A DNA stretch of 64,000 nt from Micromonospora deserti (GTDB lineage: Bacteria; Actinomycetota; Actinomycetes; Mycobacteriales; Micromonosporaceae): the NCBI RefSeq assembly GCF_003236335.1, contig NZ_POUB01000006.1, positions 1 to 64,000 on the forward strand. The letters are read 5' to 3'. Position 1 is the stretch's first letter, and each line of letters begins with the position of its first letter. Below the pieces are notes generated by a model. The model ran no database searches, was not told the origin of the DNA, and saw nothing but the letters and a program-made list of their open reading frames with translations. Of the stretch, positions 27,432 through 36,339 are shown in pieces. Made by a program: the position numbers and the translations under genes.

Positions 27432-28073
27432 CTAGAGCCGGATGGTCCCCGTCACCAGGTAGACGACCTGGCGGGCCACGTTGACGGCGTGGTCGGCGTA
27501 ACGCTCGTAGTAGCGGCCCACGAGGGCCAGGTCGATGGCCGACTCGACGCCGTAGGGCCAGGCCGAGACGAGCATCGCCAGGAGCCGTGCCTGCGCCGCG
27601 TCGACCTCGTCGTCGTCGAGCCCCAGCTGCATCGCGTCGAGCTGGTCCCGGGTCGACAGCACCACGGAGGTCTTGTCGGCGATGCGCGCGGCGGCGTCCG
27701 CCATCGCGGTCATCACGTCCACGGCCGGCTCGGGCACGACGGTCACCGGGTGCCGCATCAGGGCGACCTCGGCGATGTGCACGGCCAGGTCCCCCATGCG
27801 TTCCAGGTCTCCGGCGATCCGCATGGCGCACAGCACCAGGCGCAGGTCACCGGCTACCGGCTGGAGGCGGACCAGCAGCTGCGGGATCGCGGCGTGCACA
27901 TCGTCGCGCATCCCGTTGAGCACGGCGTCGCCCCGCACCACCGTCTCCGCCGCGGCCCGGTCGCCGTTCAGCAGGGCGGCGCTGGCACCTCGGATGGCGC
28001 CGGCCGCCTCCCGGCTCATCGCCGCCAGGACGCCTGTGAGCCGGTCGAGCTGCTCGTCATAGCTGTGGCTCAT
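27432..28073 (-). CDS. phoU: Phosphate transport system regulator PhoU
   Basis: 213 residues, all-helical, with two PhoU repeats. The first contains RLQPVAGDLRLVLCAMRIAG followed by DLERMGDLAVHIAE. The second carries VESAIDLALVGRYYERYADHAVNVA. These match the metal-binding E/DxxxD patterns of PhoU. It modulates Pst transport and PhoR signalling. The ATG at 28073 is the only sensible start. It is separated from pstSCAB by 700 bp and transcribed in the same direction, so it has its own promoter. Confidence 0.9.
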   Translation of the reverse strand: MSHSYDEQLDRLTGVLAAMSREAAGAIRGASAALLNGDRAAAETVVRGDAVLNGMRDDVHAAIPQLLVRLQPVAGDLRLVLCAMRIAGDLERMGDLAVHIAEVALMRHPVTVVPEPAVDVMTAMADAAARIADKTSVVLSTRDQLDAMQLGLDDDEVDAAQARLLAMLVSAWPYGVESAIDLALVGRYYERYADHAVNVARQVVYLVTGTIRL

Positions 28074-28616
28074 GGCACCCCTCCCGTCCCCACCGCCCGG
28101 TCCGATGCCGGCAGCCGGCCGGGCGCTCGGCGACGGACGCCCCCGTCAGGTTGCCGCTCGGGCATGAACAGCAACGTACCCGGTCCGTCGGCGGTCGGCA
28201 GGGCTCGACCGACGTGGGCAGGGCGTGCGCCCGGGCTCACGGAGAGTTGCTCCGGTGACGCCGCGCGATACCGCCGACCCCGTCGACCGGCTCGCCCCAC
28301 TGGTCAAGGCCAGCGCGACGGCACGTGATGACGGCAGGCGAACCGCCACACCCGGCGGCACGACGAGGTGGAGAACACCTGCCGCCGCCCAGCGATGCTC
28401 GTCGGTGTAACAGCGTTCCGACGTCTGACGCAGAATGGGAAGGACGGTCGGGTGCGCGGCCTCCCCGACCGGGCGGGACCCCCGACCCCCAGGTCCCGCC
28501 CGGTCCAGACCGTTCCTCGACGCCCGACGGTTCCGCAAGCCCCTTCTCGCCGCAGACCGATACCGGGCACCCCGGACCAGGCGCATCGCGCCGCCGCGAC
28601 GACCTGCCCGGCGCGC
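28074..28616. other. Intergenic region between phoU and tctA
   Basis: About 540 bp without a credible gene. It should contain the phoU promoter near 28100-28200 and the terminator of the tct operon at 28467-28505. Long open readings here are frame artefacts of GC bias. Confidence 0.4.
28467..28505 (-). terminator. Stem-loop terminator of the tct operon
   Basis: GACCGGGCGGGACC pairs perfectly (14 bp) with GGTCCCGCCCGGTC around an 11-base loop, ~110 bp downstream of the tctA stop codon on the minus strand. Confidence 0.7.
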
Positions 28617-30125
28617 TCACCCGGTCGCCAGTCGCCCTCGCACGGGTCGCACGATGAACCGGCCGAGCAGTGGCCAGAGCAGGACCACCAGGACCACGGC
28701 GTAGATCAGGTACGACAACCACCCGCCGAGCAGACCGGAGAATTCCCCGCCGGACAGTTGCAGCGCCCGGCGGCCCTGGAGCTCCGCTCGGGGGCCGAGG
28801 ATCAGCCCGACGATCAGCGGCAGGATCGGTAGCCCGAAGCGCCGCATGCCGAACCCGATCAGGCCCAGCGTCAAGAGCAGGAAGAGGTCGAGCGGCTGGG
28901 CGTTGACCGCGTACGCGCCCATCGAGGCGAAGAAGAGGATCCCGGCGTAGAGGTACGGCCGCGGGATCCGCAACAGCCGGGCCCAGGCGGGCGCGAGCGG
29001 CAGGTTGAGCACCAGCAGCAGCAGGTTGCCCACGAAGAGGCTGGCGATCAGCGTCCAGACCAGGCCGGACTCCCGCTCGAACAGCAGCGGACCGGGCTGG
29101 ATGCCGTACTGCTGGAAGGCGGCCAGCATCACGGCGGCGGTGGCGTTGGTCGGCAGGCCGATGGCCAGCATCGGCACCAGCGTGCCGGCGGCGGAGGCGT
29201 TGTTGGCGGCCTCCGGCCCGGCAACTCCCTCGATCGCGCCGCGACCGAACTCCTCCGGATGCTTCGACAGCTTCTTCTCGGTGGCGTACGACAGGAACGT
29301 CGGGATCTCGGCCCCGCCCGCCGGCAGCGCCCCGAACGGGAACCCGTACGCCGTGCCTCGCAGCCACGGTCTCCAGGACCGCCGCCAGTCCTGCCGCCCC
29401 ATCCACGGCCGCCCCACCGGTATCACCTCGGCCGCCCGACGACGCAGGTGTGCCGCGATCCAGAGCGCCTCACCGACGGCGAAGATGCCGACCGCCACCA
29501 CGACCACGTCGATGCCGTCGGCGAGTTGCGGGATGCCGAAGGTCAGCCGCTGCTGGCCACTGACGGTGTCGATGCCGACCAGGCCGATGACCAGCCCGAT
29601 CAGCAGCGAGGCGAAGCCACGCACCCGGGAGGCGCCGAGCACCGCCGTCACCGCCACGAAGGACAGCAGCATCAACGCGAGGTAGTCCGGTGCACCGAGA
29701 CTGATCGCGAACGCCACCACCGGCGGGGTGACCACCACCAGCAGCAGGGTGGCGATGGTGCCCGCCACGAACGAGCCGATCGCGGCGGTGGCCAGCGCCT
29801 GGGCGGCCCGGCCGCCCTTCGCCATCTTGTTGCCCTCGATCGCGGTCACCACCGAGGACGACTCGCCCGGGGTGTTCAGCAGGATCGACGTGGTCGAGCC
29901 CCCGTACATGCCGCCGTAGAAGATGCCGGCGAACATGATGAACGCCTGGGTCGGCTCCATCCCGTAGGTGACCGGCAGCAGCAGGGCCACCGTCATCGCC
30001 GGACCGATGCCGGGCAGCACACCGACCGCGGTGCCGATGGTCACGCCGAGCAGCGCGATCAACAGGTTCATCGGGGTCAGCACGTTGGCGAACCCGTCGA
30101 GCAGAGGGACGAAATTGTCCATCAC
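28617..30125 (-). CDS. tctA: Tripartite tricarboxylate transporter large permease subunit
   Basis: 502 residues with about 11-12 membrane segments. It carries the TctA signature [20 protein letters not shown] near residue 35, [20 protein letters not shown], and the second repeat [17 protein letters not shown]. It is the large permease of a secondary transporter that imports carboxylates such as citrate with a binding protein. The ATG at 30125 overlaps the tctB stop by four bases. Confidence 0.93.
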   Translation of the reverse strand: MMDNFVPLLDGFANVLTPMNLLIALLGVTIGTAVGVLPGIGPAMTVALLLPVTYGMEPTQAFIMFAGIFYGGMYGGSTTSILLNTPGESSSVVTAIEGNKMAKGGRAAQALATAAIGSFVAGTIATLLLVVVTPPVVAFAISLGAPDYLALMLLSFVAVTAVLGASRVRGFASLLIGLVIGLVGIDTVSGQQRLTFGIPQLADGIDVVVVAVGIFAVGEALWIAAHLRRRAAEVIPVGRPWMGRQDWRRSWRPWLRGTAYGFPFGALPAGGAEIPTFLSYATEKKLSKHPEEFGRGAIEGVAGPEAANNASAAGTLVPMLAIGLPTNATAAVMLAAFQQYGIQPGPLLFERESGLVWTLIASLFVGNLLLLVLNLPLAPAWARLLRIPRPYLYAGILFFASMGAYAVNAQPLDLFLLLTLGLIGFGMRRFGLPILPLIVGLILGPRAELQGRRALQLSGGEFSGLLGGWLSYLIYAVVLVVLLWPLLGRFIVRPVRGRLATG

Positions 30126-30781
30126 AGGATTCCTTGCAGGACGCCGGCGGGCAGGTTGACGCCGAGCCCGATGGCGAAGGTGTAGAAGGTGGTCAGCGAC
30201 AGGGCGACGGCGATCAGCAGGCTGCGGACGTAGTGCCGGTTGCCCAGCGCGAACGCCGATCCCCAGAAGAGCAGCGTTCCGCTGATCACCCAGCCGAGCC
30301 GGTCGATCAGCACCGCGTTGGCCAGGAAGGCGCCGATCAACAGCAGGACGGTCCGCCAGTCGATCGGGCTGCTCAGGTCGACGTCCTCGCCCGCCTCGGG
30401 TTCACCGGTGCCGCCGCGCGCCACGTCGACGGCGTAGACCGCGGCGACGATCAGCAGCAGCACGCCGAGCAGGATCGGCACCGGCTTCGGGCCGATCGGG
30501 TCGGCGATGCTGATCCCGCGCCCGATCCCGGTCGCGTCGACGATGACCAGGGCGCCGAGTACGGCGAGGAACACGCAGACCCCGTACTGTGCACGGTCCC
30601 CGGCCCGCGCGGGCGGCGCCACCGAGCCTGTGTCCCCGGCGGGGCTGGCCGGTGCCCCTGCCCGGGCGACCGTCTGCGGGACCGGCGGCGCCAGCTGGTC
30701 CGGGATCGCCGGTTCGGTGGCGGGGACCGGCGGGGACGGTCGGTCCCCGCCGGGATCCGGTCGGGTCCTCATGCCGGTCAT
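30122..30781 (-). CDS. tctB: Tripartite tricarboxylate transporter small permease subunit
   Basis: 219 residues. A Pro/Ala-rich cytoplasmic N-terminus of ~60 residues precedes four membrane helices ([80 protein letters not shown]), the layout of TctB. ATG 30781 overlaps the tctC stop as ATGA. ATG 30772 is an alternative. The long hydrophilic leader is unusual for the family. Confidence 0.9.
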   Translation of the reverse strand: MTGMRTRPDPGGDRPSPPVPATEPAIPDQLAPPVPQTVARAGAPASPAGDTGSVAPPARAGDRAQYGVCVFLAVLGALVIVDATGIGRGISIADPIGPKPVPILLGVLLLIVAAVYAVDVARGGTGEPEAGEDVDLSSPIDWRTVLLLIGAFLANAVLIDRLGWVISGTLLFWGSAFALGNRHYVRSLLIAVALSLTTFYTFAIGLGVNLPAGVLQGIL

Positions 30782-31782
30782 GCCAGGCCGAGCTGCCTGA
30801 GCAGTTCGGCCACCGACCTGTCCTGCTCGGTGAGGAAGGTCCCGAAGGCGTCCCCGGTGATGAAGGCGTCGGTCCAGCCGCGCCTGGCGAGCTCCGCCTT
30901 CCACTCCGCGGACTCGTGCATCCCGGTCAGGACGTCGAGCCAGACCTTCTTGTCGGCGTCGCTGATGCCCGGCGGCGCGACGATCCCCCGCCAGTTGGTG
31001 AAGACCAGGTCGATCCCGGACGCCTTGAGCGTCGGCACCTCCTTCAGCGCCTCGATCGGCTGCTCGCTGGTCACCGCGAGCACCCGGATCTGACCGGCCT
31101 CGACCTGATCGAGAAACTCTCCGAAGCCGCTGGCGCCGAAGGCGACCTTGCCGCCGAGCACCGCCGGCAGCAACTCGCCGCCGCCGTCGTACGAGACGAA
31201 GTTGACCTGGCGGGGGTCGATGCCCACGGTCTTCGCCAGCTGCATCGGCAGCAGGTGGTCGGGGCCGCCGGGTGACGACCCGCCGCCCACGGCGATCCCC
31301 CTCGGGTCCTTCTTCCACGCCGCGATCAGGTCGTCGATCGTCCGGTACGGCGAGTCCTTCGGCACCACGATGGCGCCGGCTTCCTCGATCATCTTGGCGA
31401 GGGGGGTGGTCTGGGTGAGCGTGGCGGAGGACTTGGACGTGTACGAGGCGCCGACCACGCCGAGCCCCATCTGCATGGCGAGCTTGCCGTTGCCCTTCTC
31501 GTTCACCATCCGCTGAAGGCCGACCGTGCCGCCGGCACCGGGCAGGTTGAAGACCTGCACTCCGGTGGCGAGCTTGGCGTCCTCCATCACCTTCGCGGCG
31601 GTGCGGGCGGTGGTGTCGTACCCGCCGCCCGGGGTGTTCGGCACCATGATCCGCAGGCCGGCGACCGGCTTGCCGTCGCCGGCGCCGCCCTCGTCGTTTT
31701 CGGCGGTGGCGCCGCAGGCGGCCAGCGCCAGCGCCGTGGCGGTGGCGACGCTCATGACCAGCAGGTTTCTCCGAGTTGCCAT
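30778..31782 (-). CDS. tctC: Tripartite tricarboxylate transporter binding lipoprotein (Bug family)
   Basis: 334 residues. The signal ends in the lipobox LALAACG. The mature protein shows Bug/TctC features: IMVPNTPGGGYDTTAR near residue 50, FNLPGAGGTVG, VGGGSSPGGPDHL and VNFVSYDGGGELL. It captures a carboxylate substrate outside the membrane for TctAB. ATG 31782 was chosen over the far upstream start (31860) because only it gives a proper signal peptide; GGAAGAGA lies upstream. It is divergent from the CitA-type kinase gene across ~98 bp. Confidence 0.92.
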   Translation of the reverse strand: MATRRNLLVMSVATATALALAACGATAENDEGGAGDGKPVAGLRIMVPNTPGGGYDTTARTAAKVMEDAKLATGVQVFNLPGAGGTVGLQRMVNEKGNGKLAMQMGLGVVGASYTSKSSATLTQTTPLAKMIEEAGAIVVPKDSPYRTIDDLIAAWKKDPRGIAVGGGSSPGGPDHLLPMQLAKTVGIDPRQVNFVSYDGGGELLPAVLGGKVAFGASGFGEFLDQVEAGQIRVLAVTSEQPIEALKEVPTLKASGIDLVFTNWRGIVAPPGISDADKKVWLDVLTGMHESAEWKAELARRGWTDAFITGDAFGTFLTEQDRSVAELLRQLGLA

Positions 31783-31880
31783 CAGGTTTCTCTTCCGTTT
31801 CGAATGAGTCCGGCGGCAAGATGATGCCTCCGAGCGCCATCCACGTCTGCGTTGTGTCATCAGCGGAAGTTGAGGTCTTT

Positions 31881-33548
31881 GTGGTCGCGATCACGTCCCG
31901 CCGCCCCACCCTCGCCGGGCAGTTGCTGGTGCTCCAGCTCGCGATCATCGTCGTGGTGCTGCTGGCCGTGGCCGCCGTGTCGCTGGCCCAGTCGGCGGCG
32001 ACCTTCAACCGGGTGGAGGGGCGTCGGGTCGCCGCCCTCGGCGAGCAGCTCGCCGGTAGTCCGCTGTTACGCGACCGGCTCACCCAGCCGGCCCCCGCGG
32101 AGACGATCGCCCCGCTGGTGCAGAACGTGCTGACCCAGGCCCGGGTGACCACGGTCAGCGTCGCCGACGCCCGCGGCCGGGTGGTCAGCTCCACCAACCC
32201 CACCCTCGTGGGCACCCCGGTGCTGCTCGGCGACCCCCGGGTGGCGCAGGGCCGCAGCTGGTTCGGTGAGCTGGAGGTCGACGGGTCGCGGGAGCTGGTC
32301 GCCCAGGTGCCGGTGCTCGGGGCCCGGAAGGAGAACCTCGGCCACTACCTCGGTGCCGTGGTGATCGGCGAGGCCTCGCCGACCTGGTCGCAGCGGCTGG
32401 TGGGCGCCTCATCCTACCTCTTCACCTACCTCGGCATCGCCAGCGCGCTCGGCGTCGTCGGGTCGTGGCTGCTGGCCCGCCGGATCAAGCGGCAGACCCT
32501 GGGCCTGGAGCCACGGGAGATCGTCGGACTGGCGGAGCACCGGGAGGCGCTGCTGCACGGCATCGCCGAGGGGGTGATCGCGCTGGATCCGCACCTGCGC
32601 GTCACGCTGGTCAACGCGGTCGGCCGCCGGCTACTCGACCTACCCGAGCACTGCCTCGGCCGAAGCCTCGCCGACCTGGGCATCTCGGGCCGGCTGCGGG
32701 ACGTGCTGGCCGGCGCCGGCAGCGGACCGGAGGCCCGCGACGAGGTCGTCGTCCGAGGCGGCCGGGTGCTGGTGATGAACCGGATGACGGTCAGCAAGGA
32801 CGGCCGCCGGCTCGGTTCGGTGACCACCTTGCGGGACCGTACCGAGCTGGCCCGGCTGGAGCGGGAGATCGGGTCGTTCCGGAGCACCACCGAGCTGCTC
32901 CGCGCGCAGACCCACGAGTTCGCCAACCAGTTGCACACCATCTCCGGTCTTATCCAGATCGGCGAGCACGACGAGGTGGTCCGGTACGTGGACGCGCTGA
33001 GCCGGCACCGCGCGTCGCTCGACCTGACCGTGACCAGCCGGATCCACGACACCGCGGTCGCCGCGCTGCTGATGGCGAAGTCGGCGGTGGCCGCCGAGCG
33101 CCGGGTGGAGTTGCGGGTCTCCGAGCGGACCGGCCTGGACCGGCTGGAGCCGGAGATCGCCGCGGACGTCGCCACGGTGGTGGGCAACCTGGTCGACAAC
33201 GCCGTCGAGGCCGTCGCCGGCGGCCGGGACGCCGGCCCGCCGGACGACGGCACCGGCCCGGCCGACCGACCGGCGTGGGTGGAGGTCGAGCTGCGGCGGG
33301 ACGCGTCGTCCGTCGAGATCATCGTCCGTGACTCGGGGCCGGGGGTCGCCCCGGAGCTGGCCCAGGAGGTCTTCACCCACGGCTTCACGACGAAGGCGGC
33401 GCAGGGCGGCGAACGGGGCATCGGGCTGGCCCTCACCAGGCTGGTCTGCACCCGCCGCGGCGGCGAGATCGCGGTGACGAACACCGAGGAGGGCGCGATG
33501 TTCACCGCCCGGATGTCGGTGGCCGCCGTGCTGGAGGAAGCTCGATGA
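31881..33548 (+). CDS. CitA/DcuS-type sensor histidine kinase
   Basis: 555 residues. The first membrane helix is at ~13-35, an extracytoplasmic sensor region (~36-175) contains the PDC-like SVADARGRVVSSTNP, and a second helix is at ~178-198. A PAS domain spans ~220-320 (GVIALDPHLRVTLVNAVGRR). The DHp segment has THEFANQLHTISGL, with the phosphorylatable histidine in THEF. The ATPase core has NLVDNAVEAV, RDSGPGVAPE and GERGIGLAL. It should sense the tricarboxylate transported by TctABC. GTG 31881 follows TGAGG; GTG 31854 is possible, and the reading is open further upstream into tctC control DNA. Confidence 0.88.
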   Translation: MVAITSRRPTLAGQLLVLQLAIIVVVLLAVAAVSLAQSAATFNRVEGRRVAALGEQLAGSPLLRDRLTQPAPAETIAPLVQNVLTQARVTTVSVADARGRVVSSTNPTLVGTPVLLGDPRVAQGRSWFGELEVDGSRELVAQVPVLGARKENLGHYLGAVVIGEASPTWSQRLVGASSYLFTYLGIASALGVVGSWLLARRIKRQTLGLEPREIVGLAEHREALLHGIAEGVIALDPHLRVTLVNAVGRRLLDLPEHCLGRSLADLGISGRLRDVLAGAGSGPEARDEVVVRGGRVLVMNRMTVSKDGRRLGSVTTLRDRTELARLEREIGSFRSTTELLRAQTHEFANQLHTISGLIQIGEHDEVVRYVDALSRHRASLDLTVTSRIHDTAVAALLMAKSAVAAERRVELRVSERTGLDRLEPEIAADVATVVGNLVDNAVEAVAGGRDAGPPDDGTGPADRPAWVEVELRRDASSVEIIVRDSGPGVAPELAQEVFTHGFTTKAAQGGERGIGLALTRLVCTRRGGEIAVTNTEEGAMFTARMSVAAVLEEAR

Positions 33549-34219
33549 TCGACGTGCTGGTCGTCGACGACGACTTCATGGTGACCCGGATCCACCGGGG
33601 GTTCGTCGAGCGGGTCGAGGGGTTCCGGGTGGTCGGCACGGCGAGCACCGGCGAGGAGGCCATCGCCGGGGTCGACGAGTTCCGGCCCGACCTGGTGCTG
33701 CTCGACCTCTACCTGCCGGACATGTTCGGCCTGGACGTGGTGACCCGGCTGCGCGCGGCCCGGCACGACTGCGACATCCTGGTCATCAGCGCCGCCCGGG
33801 AGGCCGAGGCGGTCCGCAGCGCTGTCCGCTACGGCGCGGTCAACTACCTGCTCAAGCCGTTCACCTTCGACGAGTTGCGGACCCGGCTCGAACAGTACGC
33901 GGCCCGGCGCAACTCGCTACAGACCGCGATGGTCAGCGACCAGGCAGACGTCGACCGGGTGCTGTCCCGAACCGCCTCGCACCTCGCCACCTCCGCCCTG
34001 CCCCGCGGTCTCAGCCCGGAGACCGCGGACCTGGTGGAGCATGCCCTGCGGGAACACACCGCGACGCTCTCCGCCGCCGAATGCGCCAACCGGGTGGGAA
34101 TCTCCCGGGTCAGCGCCCGTCGCTACCTCGAACACTTCGCGGCCAAGGGCCGCGCCGAGGTGACGCTGCGCTACGGTGCCGCCGGCCGACCGGAACGCCG
34201 CTACCGGTGGGTCGCCTGA
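33545..34219 (+). CDS. CitB/DpiA-type response regulator
   Basis: 224 residues. The receiver domain spans ~1-120, with VVDDDF, the phospho-acceptor aspartate in LVLLDLYLPD near residue 56, and the lysine in LLKPFTFDE. The C-terminal helix-turn-helix (SAAECANRVGISRVSARRYL) is of the CitB kind. ATG 33545 overlaps the kinase stop by four bases. It should activate tctCBA in response to the kinase. Confidence 0.9.
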   Translation: MIDVLVVDDDFMVTRIHRGFVERVEGFRVVGTASTGEEAIAGVDEFRPDLVLLDLYLPDMFGLDVVTRLRAARHDCDILVISAAREAEAVRSAVRYGAVNYLLKPFTFDELRTRLEQYAARRNSLQTAMVSDQADVDRVLSRTASHLATSALPRGLSPETADLVEHALREHTATLSAAECANRVGISRVSARRYLEHFAAKGRAEVTLRYGAAGRPERRYRWVA

Positions 34220-34370
34220 CCGGAACGCCCACCTGCCGGTGACGGTGCGGCGATCAGGGCCCAGGGTGAAGGTGAAAGATCTGCTCCGGGTTGCCGGGGG
34301 TGCCCGGCCGCTGGACGGCGTAGCGGGGTGGGCGCTCCGGTGCCACCCGGCCGGCCGTCGCCGAGGAGTG

Positions 34371-34384
34371 TGGGAGCGTTCCCA
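34371..34384. promoter_or_regulatory. LacI-type (CebR-like) operator
   Basis: TGGGAGCGTTCCCA is a 14-bp inverted repeat with a single imperfect pair, close to the actinobacterial LacI-family site TGGGAGCGCTCCCA. It lies ~80 bp upstream of the DoxX gene. The cognate regulator is not in the immediate neighbourhood. Confidence 0.4.
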
Positions 34385-34444
34385 AGAATGGGAAAGTATC
34401 GACACAGACGGATTTACCCCGGCATCCTGGGGCCTGGTCCCGTC

Positions 34445-34450
34445 TAGAAT
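34445..34450 (+). promoter_or_regulatory. -10 hexamer upstream of doxX-like gene
   Basis: TAGAAT is followed directly by GGAG and, eight bases later, by the ATG at 34463, giving a very short 5' leader that still contains a ribosome binding site. Confidence 0.45.
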
Positions 34451-34462
34451 GGAGATACCGGA

Positions 34463-34900
34463 ATGCGTGCTGACCAGATCGTCGGACCGGCTCTGTCCCT
34501 CTTCCGCGCGGTCATCGGACTACTGTTCCTCTGCCACGGCCTGGCCTCGGTGTTCGGCGTCTTCGGCGGCAACCGGGGCACCGGGGAGACCCTTCCGCTG
34601 GGCCAGTGGCCGGGCTGGTGGGCCGCGCTGATCCAGGCGGTCTGCGGCGGCCTGGTGCTCCTCGGCCTCCTCACCCGGCCGGCCGCGATCCTGGCGTCCG
34701 GCTCGATGGCCTACGCGTACTTCGTGGTGCACCAGCCTGACGCCCTGCTGCCGCTGCGCAACGGCGGCGAACTCGCCGTCCTGTTCTGCTGGTCGTTCCT
34801 CCTGATCGCGGTGCTCGGCCCCGGCGCCTGGGCCGTCGACACGCTGCTCCGGGCACGCCGCCCCGCGGCGACCACCGATCGCCGCTCGGTGACCGCCTGA
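34463..34900 (+). CDS. DoxX family membrane protein
   Basis: 145 residues with four hydrophobic segments: ~12-34 (FRAVIGLLFLCHGLASVFGV), 52-72, 76-96 and 108-128. The pattern RxxxGLLFLxHG near the first helix is typical of DoxX proteins. Members are linked to redox or thiol homeostasis, but a specific role cannot be read here. The gene is convergent with the acyl-CoA dehydrogenase gene 20 bp downstream. Confidence 0.85.
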   Translation: MRADQIVGPALSLFRAVIGLLFLCHGLASVFGVFGGNRGTGETLPLGQWPGWWAALIQAVCGGLVLLGLLTRPAAILASGSMAYAYFVVHQPDALLPLRNGGELAVLFCWSFLLIAVLGPGAWAVDTLLRARRPAATTDRRSVTA

Positions 34901-34920
34901 ACCCGGGGCGGGCCCGGAGG

Positions 34921-36153
34921 CTAACGGTGCTTCTGCCTGGCGACGGCCTGGCAGCGCAGTTCGTGGCGCGCGAGGGCGTTCTTGTGCACCTCGTCGGGTC
35001 CATCGGCGAAGCGCAGGGTGCGGATGCGGGCGTAGGCGCCCGCCAGCGGGAAGTCCTGAGAGAGCCCCGCGGCGCCGTGCACCTGGATCGCCTTGTCCAG
35101 AATCCACTGGACGGTCGCGGGGGTGGCGATCTTGATCGCCTGGATCTCGGTGTGCGCACCCTTGTTGCCGACGGTGTCCATCAACCAGGCCGTCTTGAGC
35201 ACCAGCAGGCGCAGCTGCTCGATCCGCACCCGGGACTCGGCGATCCAGTCCCGGATCACCCCCTGCTCGGCCAGCGGTCTGCCGAACGCGGTCCGCTGCT
35301 CGGCGCGGGCGCACATCAGCTCGACGGCCTGCTCGGCGATACCGATGGAGCGCATGCAGTGGTGGATGCGGCCGGGACCGAGACGGGCCTGCGCGATGGC
35401 GAAGCCGTCGCCTTCGCCGCCGATCAGATTCGCCGCCGGCACGCGTACGTCGTGAAACGCCAACTCGGCGTGCCCGCCGTGGTCGTGGTCGTCGTATCCG
35501 AACACCTCCATGCCCCGCTGGATCTCCAGTCCCGGGGTGTCCCGCGGGACCAGCACCATGGACTGCTGGCGGTGCCGCTCGGCGTCCGGGTCGGTCTTGC
35601 CCATGACGACGAAGATCCGGGCGTTCGGGTTCATCGCGCCGGTGATCCACCACTTACGGCCGTTGATCACGTACTGGTCGCCGTCCCGCTCGATTCGGGT
35701 GGAGATGTTCGTGGCATCCGAGGACGCCACGTCCGGTTCGGTCATGGCGAACGACGACCGGATCTCACCGCTCAGCAGCGGCTCCAGCCACTGCTTCCGC
35801 TGCTGCTCGGTGCCGAACATCGCCAGCACCTCCATGTTGCCGGTGTCCGGGGCGGCACAGTTCAGGGCGGCGGGCGCCAGGTGGCTCCGTCCGGTGATCT
35901 CCGCGAGCGGGGCGTACTGCAGGTTGGTCAGACCGGCCCCCCGCTCACCCGGCAGGAAGAGGTTCCACAGCCCTCGCTTCCTCGCCGCGGCGCGCAGCTC
36001 CGCGAGCACGGGCACGGAGTCCCAGGCCCAGCGGTTGTCAAGCTGTCCGAGCTGCTCGTGGAAGACGTGCTCGGCCGGGTGGACGTGGCTGTCCATGAAG
36101 TCCAGGAGGTTGTCGCGCAACCCCTCGGTCCTCGGGTCCACGGTGAAGTCCAT
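34921..36153 (-). CDS. Acyl-CoA dehydrogenase (ACAD10/11-like)
   Basis: 410 residues with the three-domain ACAD fold. FAMTEPDVASSDATNI near residue 135 is the FAD/substrate loop, INGRKWWITGA is near 165, and the C-terminal helical bundle has RTAFGRPLAEQGVIRDWIAE and IQVHGAAGLSQDFPLA. It should oxidise an acyl-CoA to the 2-enoyl-CoA with FAD. ATG 36153 follows GGAG. It is the last gene of a minus-strand operon whose other members are a quinone oxidoreductase and two decayed genes. In intact relatives an aminoglycoside-type phosphotransferase is the usual partner. Confidence 0.9.
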   Translation of the reverse strand: MDFTVDPRTEGLRDNLLDFMDSHVHPAEHVFHEQLGQLDNRWAWDSVPVLAELRAAARKRGLWNLFLPGERGAGLTNLQYAPLAEITGRSHLAPAALNCAAPDTGNMEVLAMFGTEQQRKQWLEPLLSGEIRSSFAMTEPDVASSDATNISTRIERDGDQYVINGRKWWITGAMNPNARIFVVMGKTDPDAERHRQQSMVLVPRDTPGLEIQRGMEVFGYDDHDHGGHAELAFHDVRVPAANLIGGEGDGFAIAQARLGPGRIHHCMRSIGIAEQAVELMCARAEQRTAFGRPLAEQGVIRDWIAESRVRIEQLRLLVLKTAWLMDTVGNKGAHTEIQAIKIATPATVQWILDKAIQVHGAAGLSQDFPLAGAYARIRTLRFADGPDEVHKNALARHELRCQAVARQKHR

Positions 36154-36172
36154 CAGTGCTCCTTCAGGTAGG

Positions 36173-36333
36173 TCAGGCCCGCCCGGCTGGCACGCCGGAC
36201 GCCAGGCGGGCGTGCAGCTCGTGGGCGGCCGGCAGGTCCCCGGCAGTACGACGCGTCGAGCCGTTTCTTCCAGCGGCTCACCTGCCGGGCCAGGAAGCCC
36301 TCGGGCCGGCCGAAGTCGGCCAGCCCGACGGCC
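36173..36333 (-). pseudogene. Remnant of a phosphotransferase (APH family, ACAD partner)
   Basis: Between the quinone oxidoreductase and the acyl-CoA dehydrogenase the minus strand reads GLADFGRPEGFLARQVSRWK followed by KRLDASY. This is a characteristic internal segment of the kinase-like phosphotransferases found next to such dehydrogenases. After a frameshift it continues DLPAAHELHARLASGV and stops at 36173. About 55 codons survive of an expected ~340, and the catalytic kinase loop is gone. The identification is from remembered family motifs. Confidence 0.6.
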
Positions 36334-36339
36334 GCCGGG

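Noticed and set aside
28146-28586. Minus-strand reading between phoU and tctA
   Set aside because: Low-complexity Arg/Gly composition, contains the tct terminator hairpin and has no ribosome binding site.
31776-31880. Upstream extension of the CitA-type kinase to 31776
   Set aside because: It would overlap the tctC start, has no signal or membrane character and no ribosome binding site; GTG 31881 after TGAGG is better.
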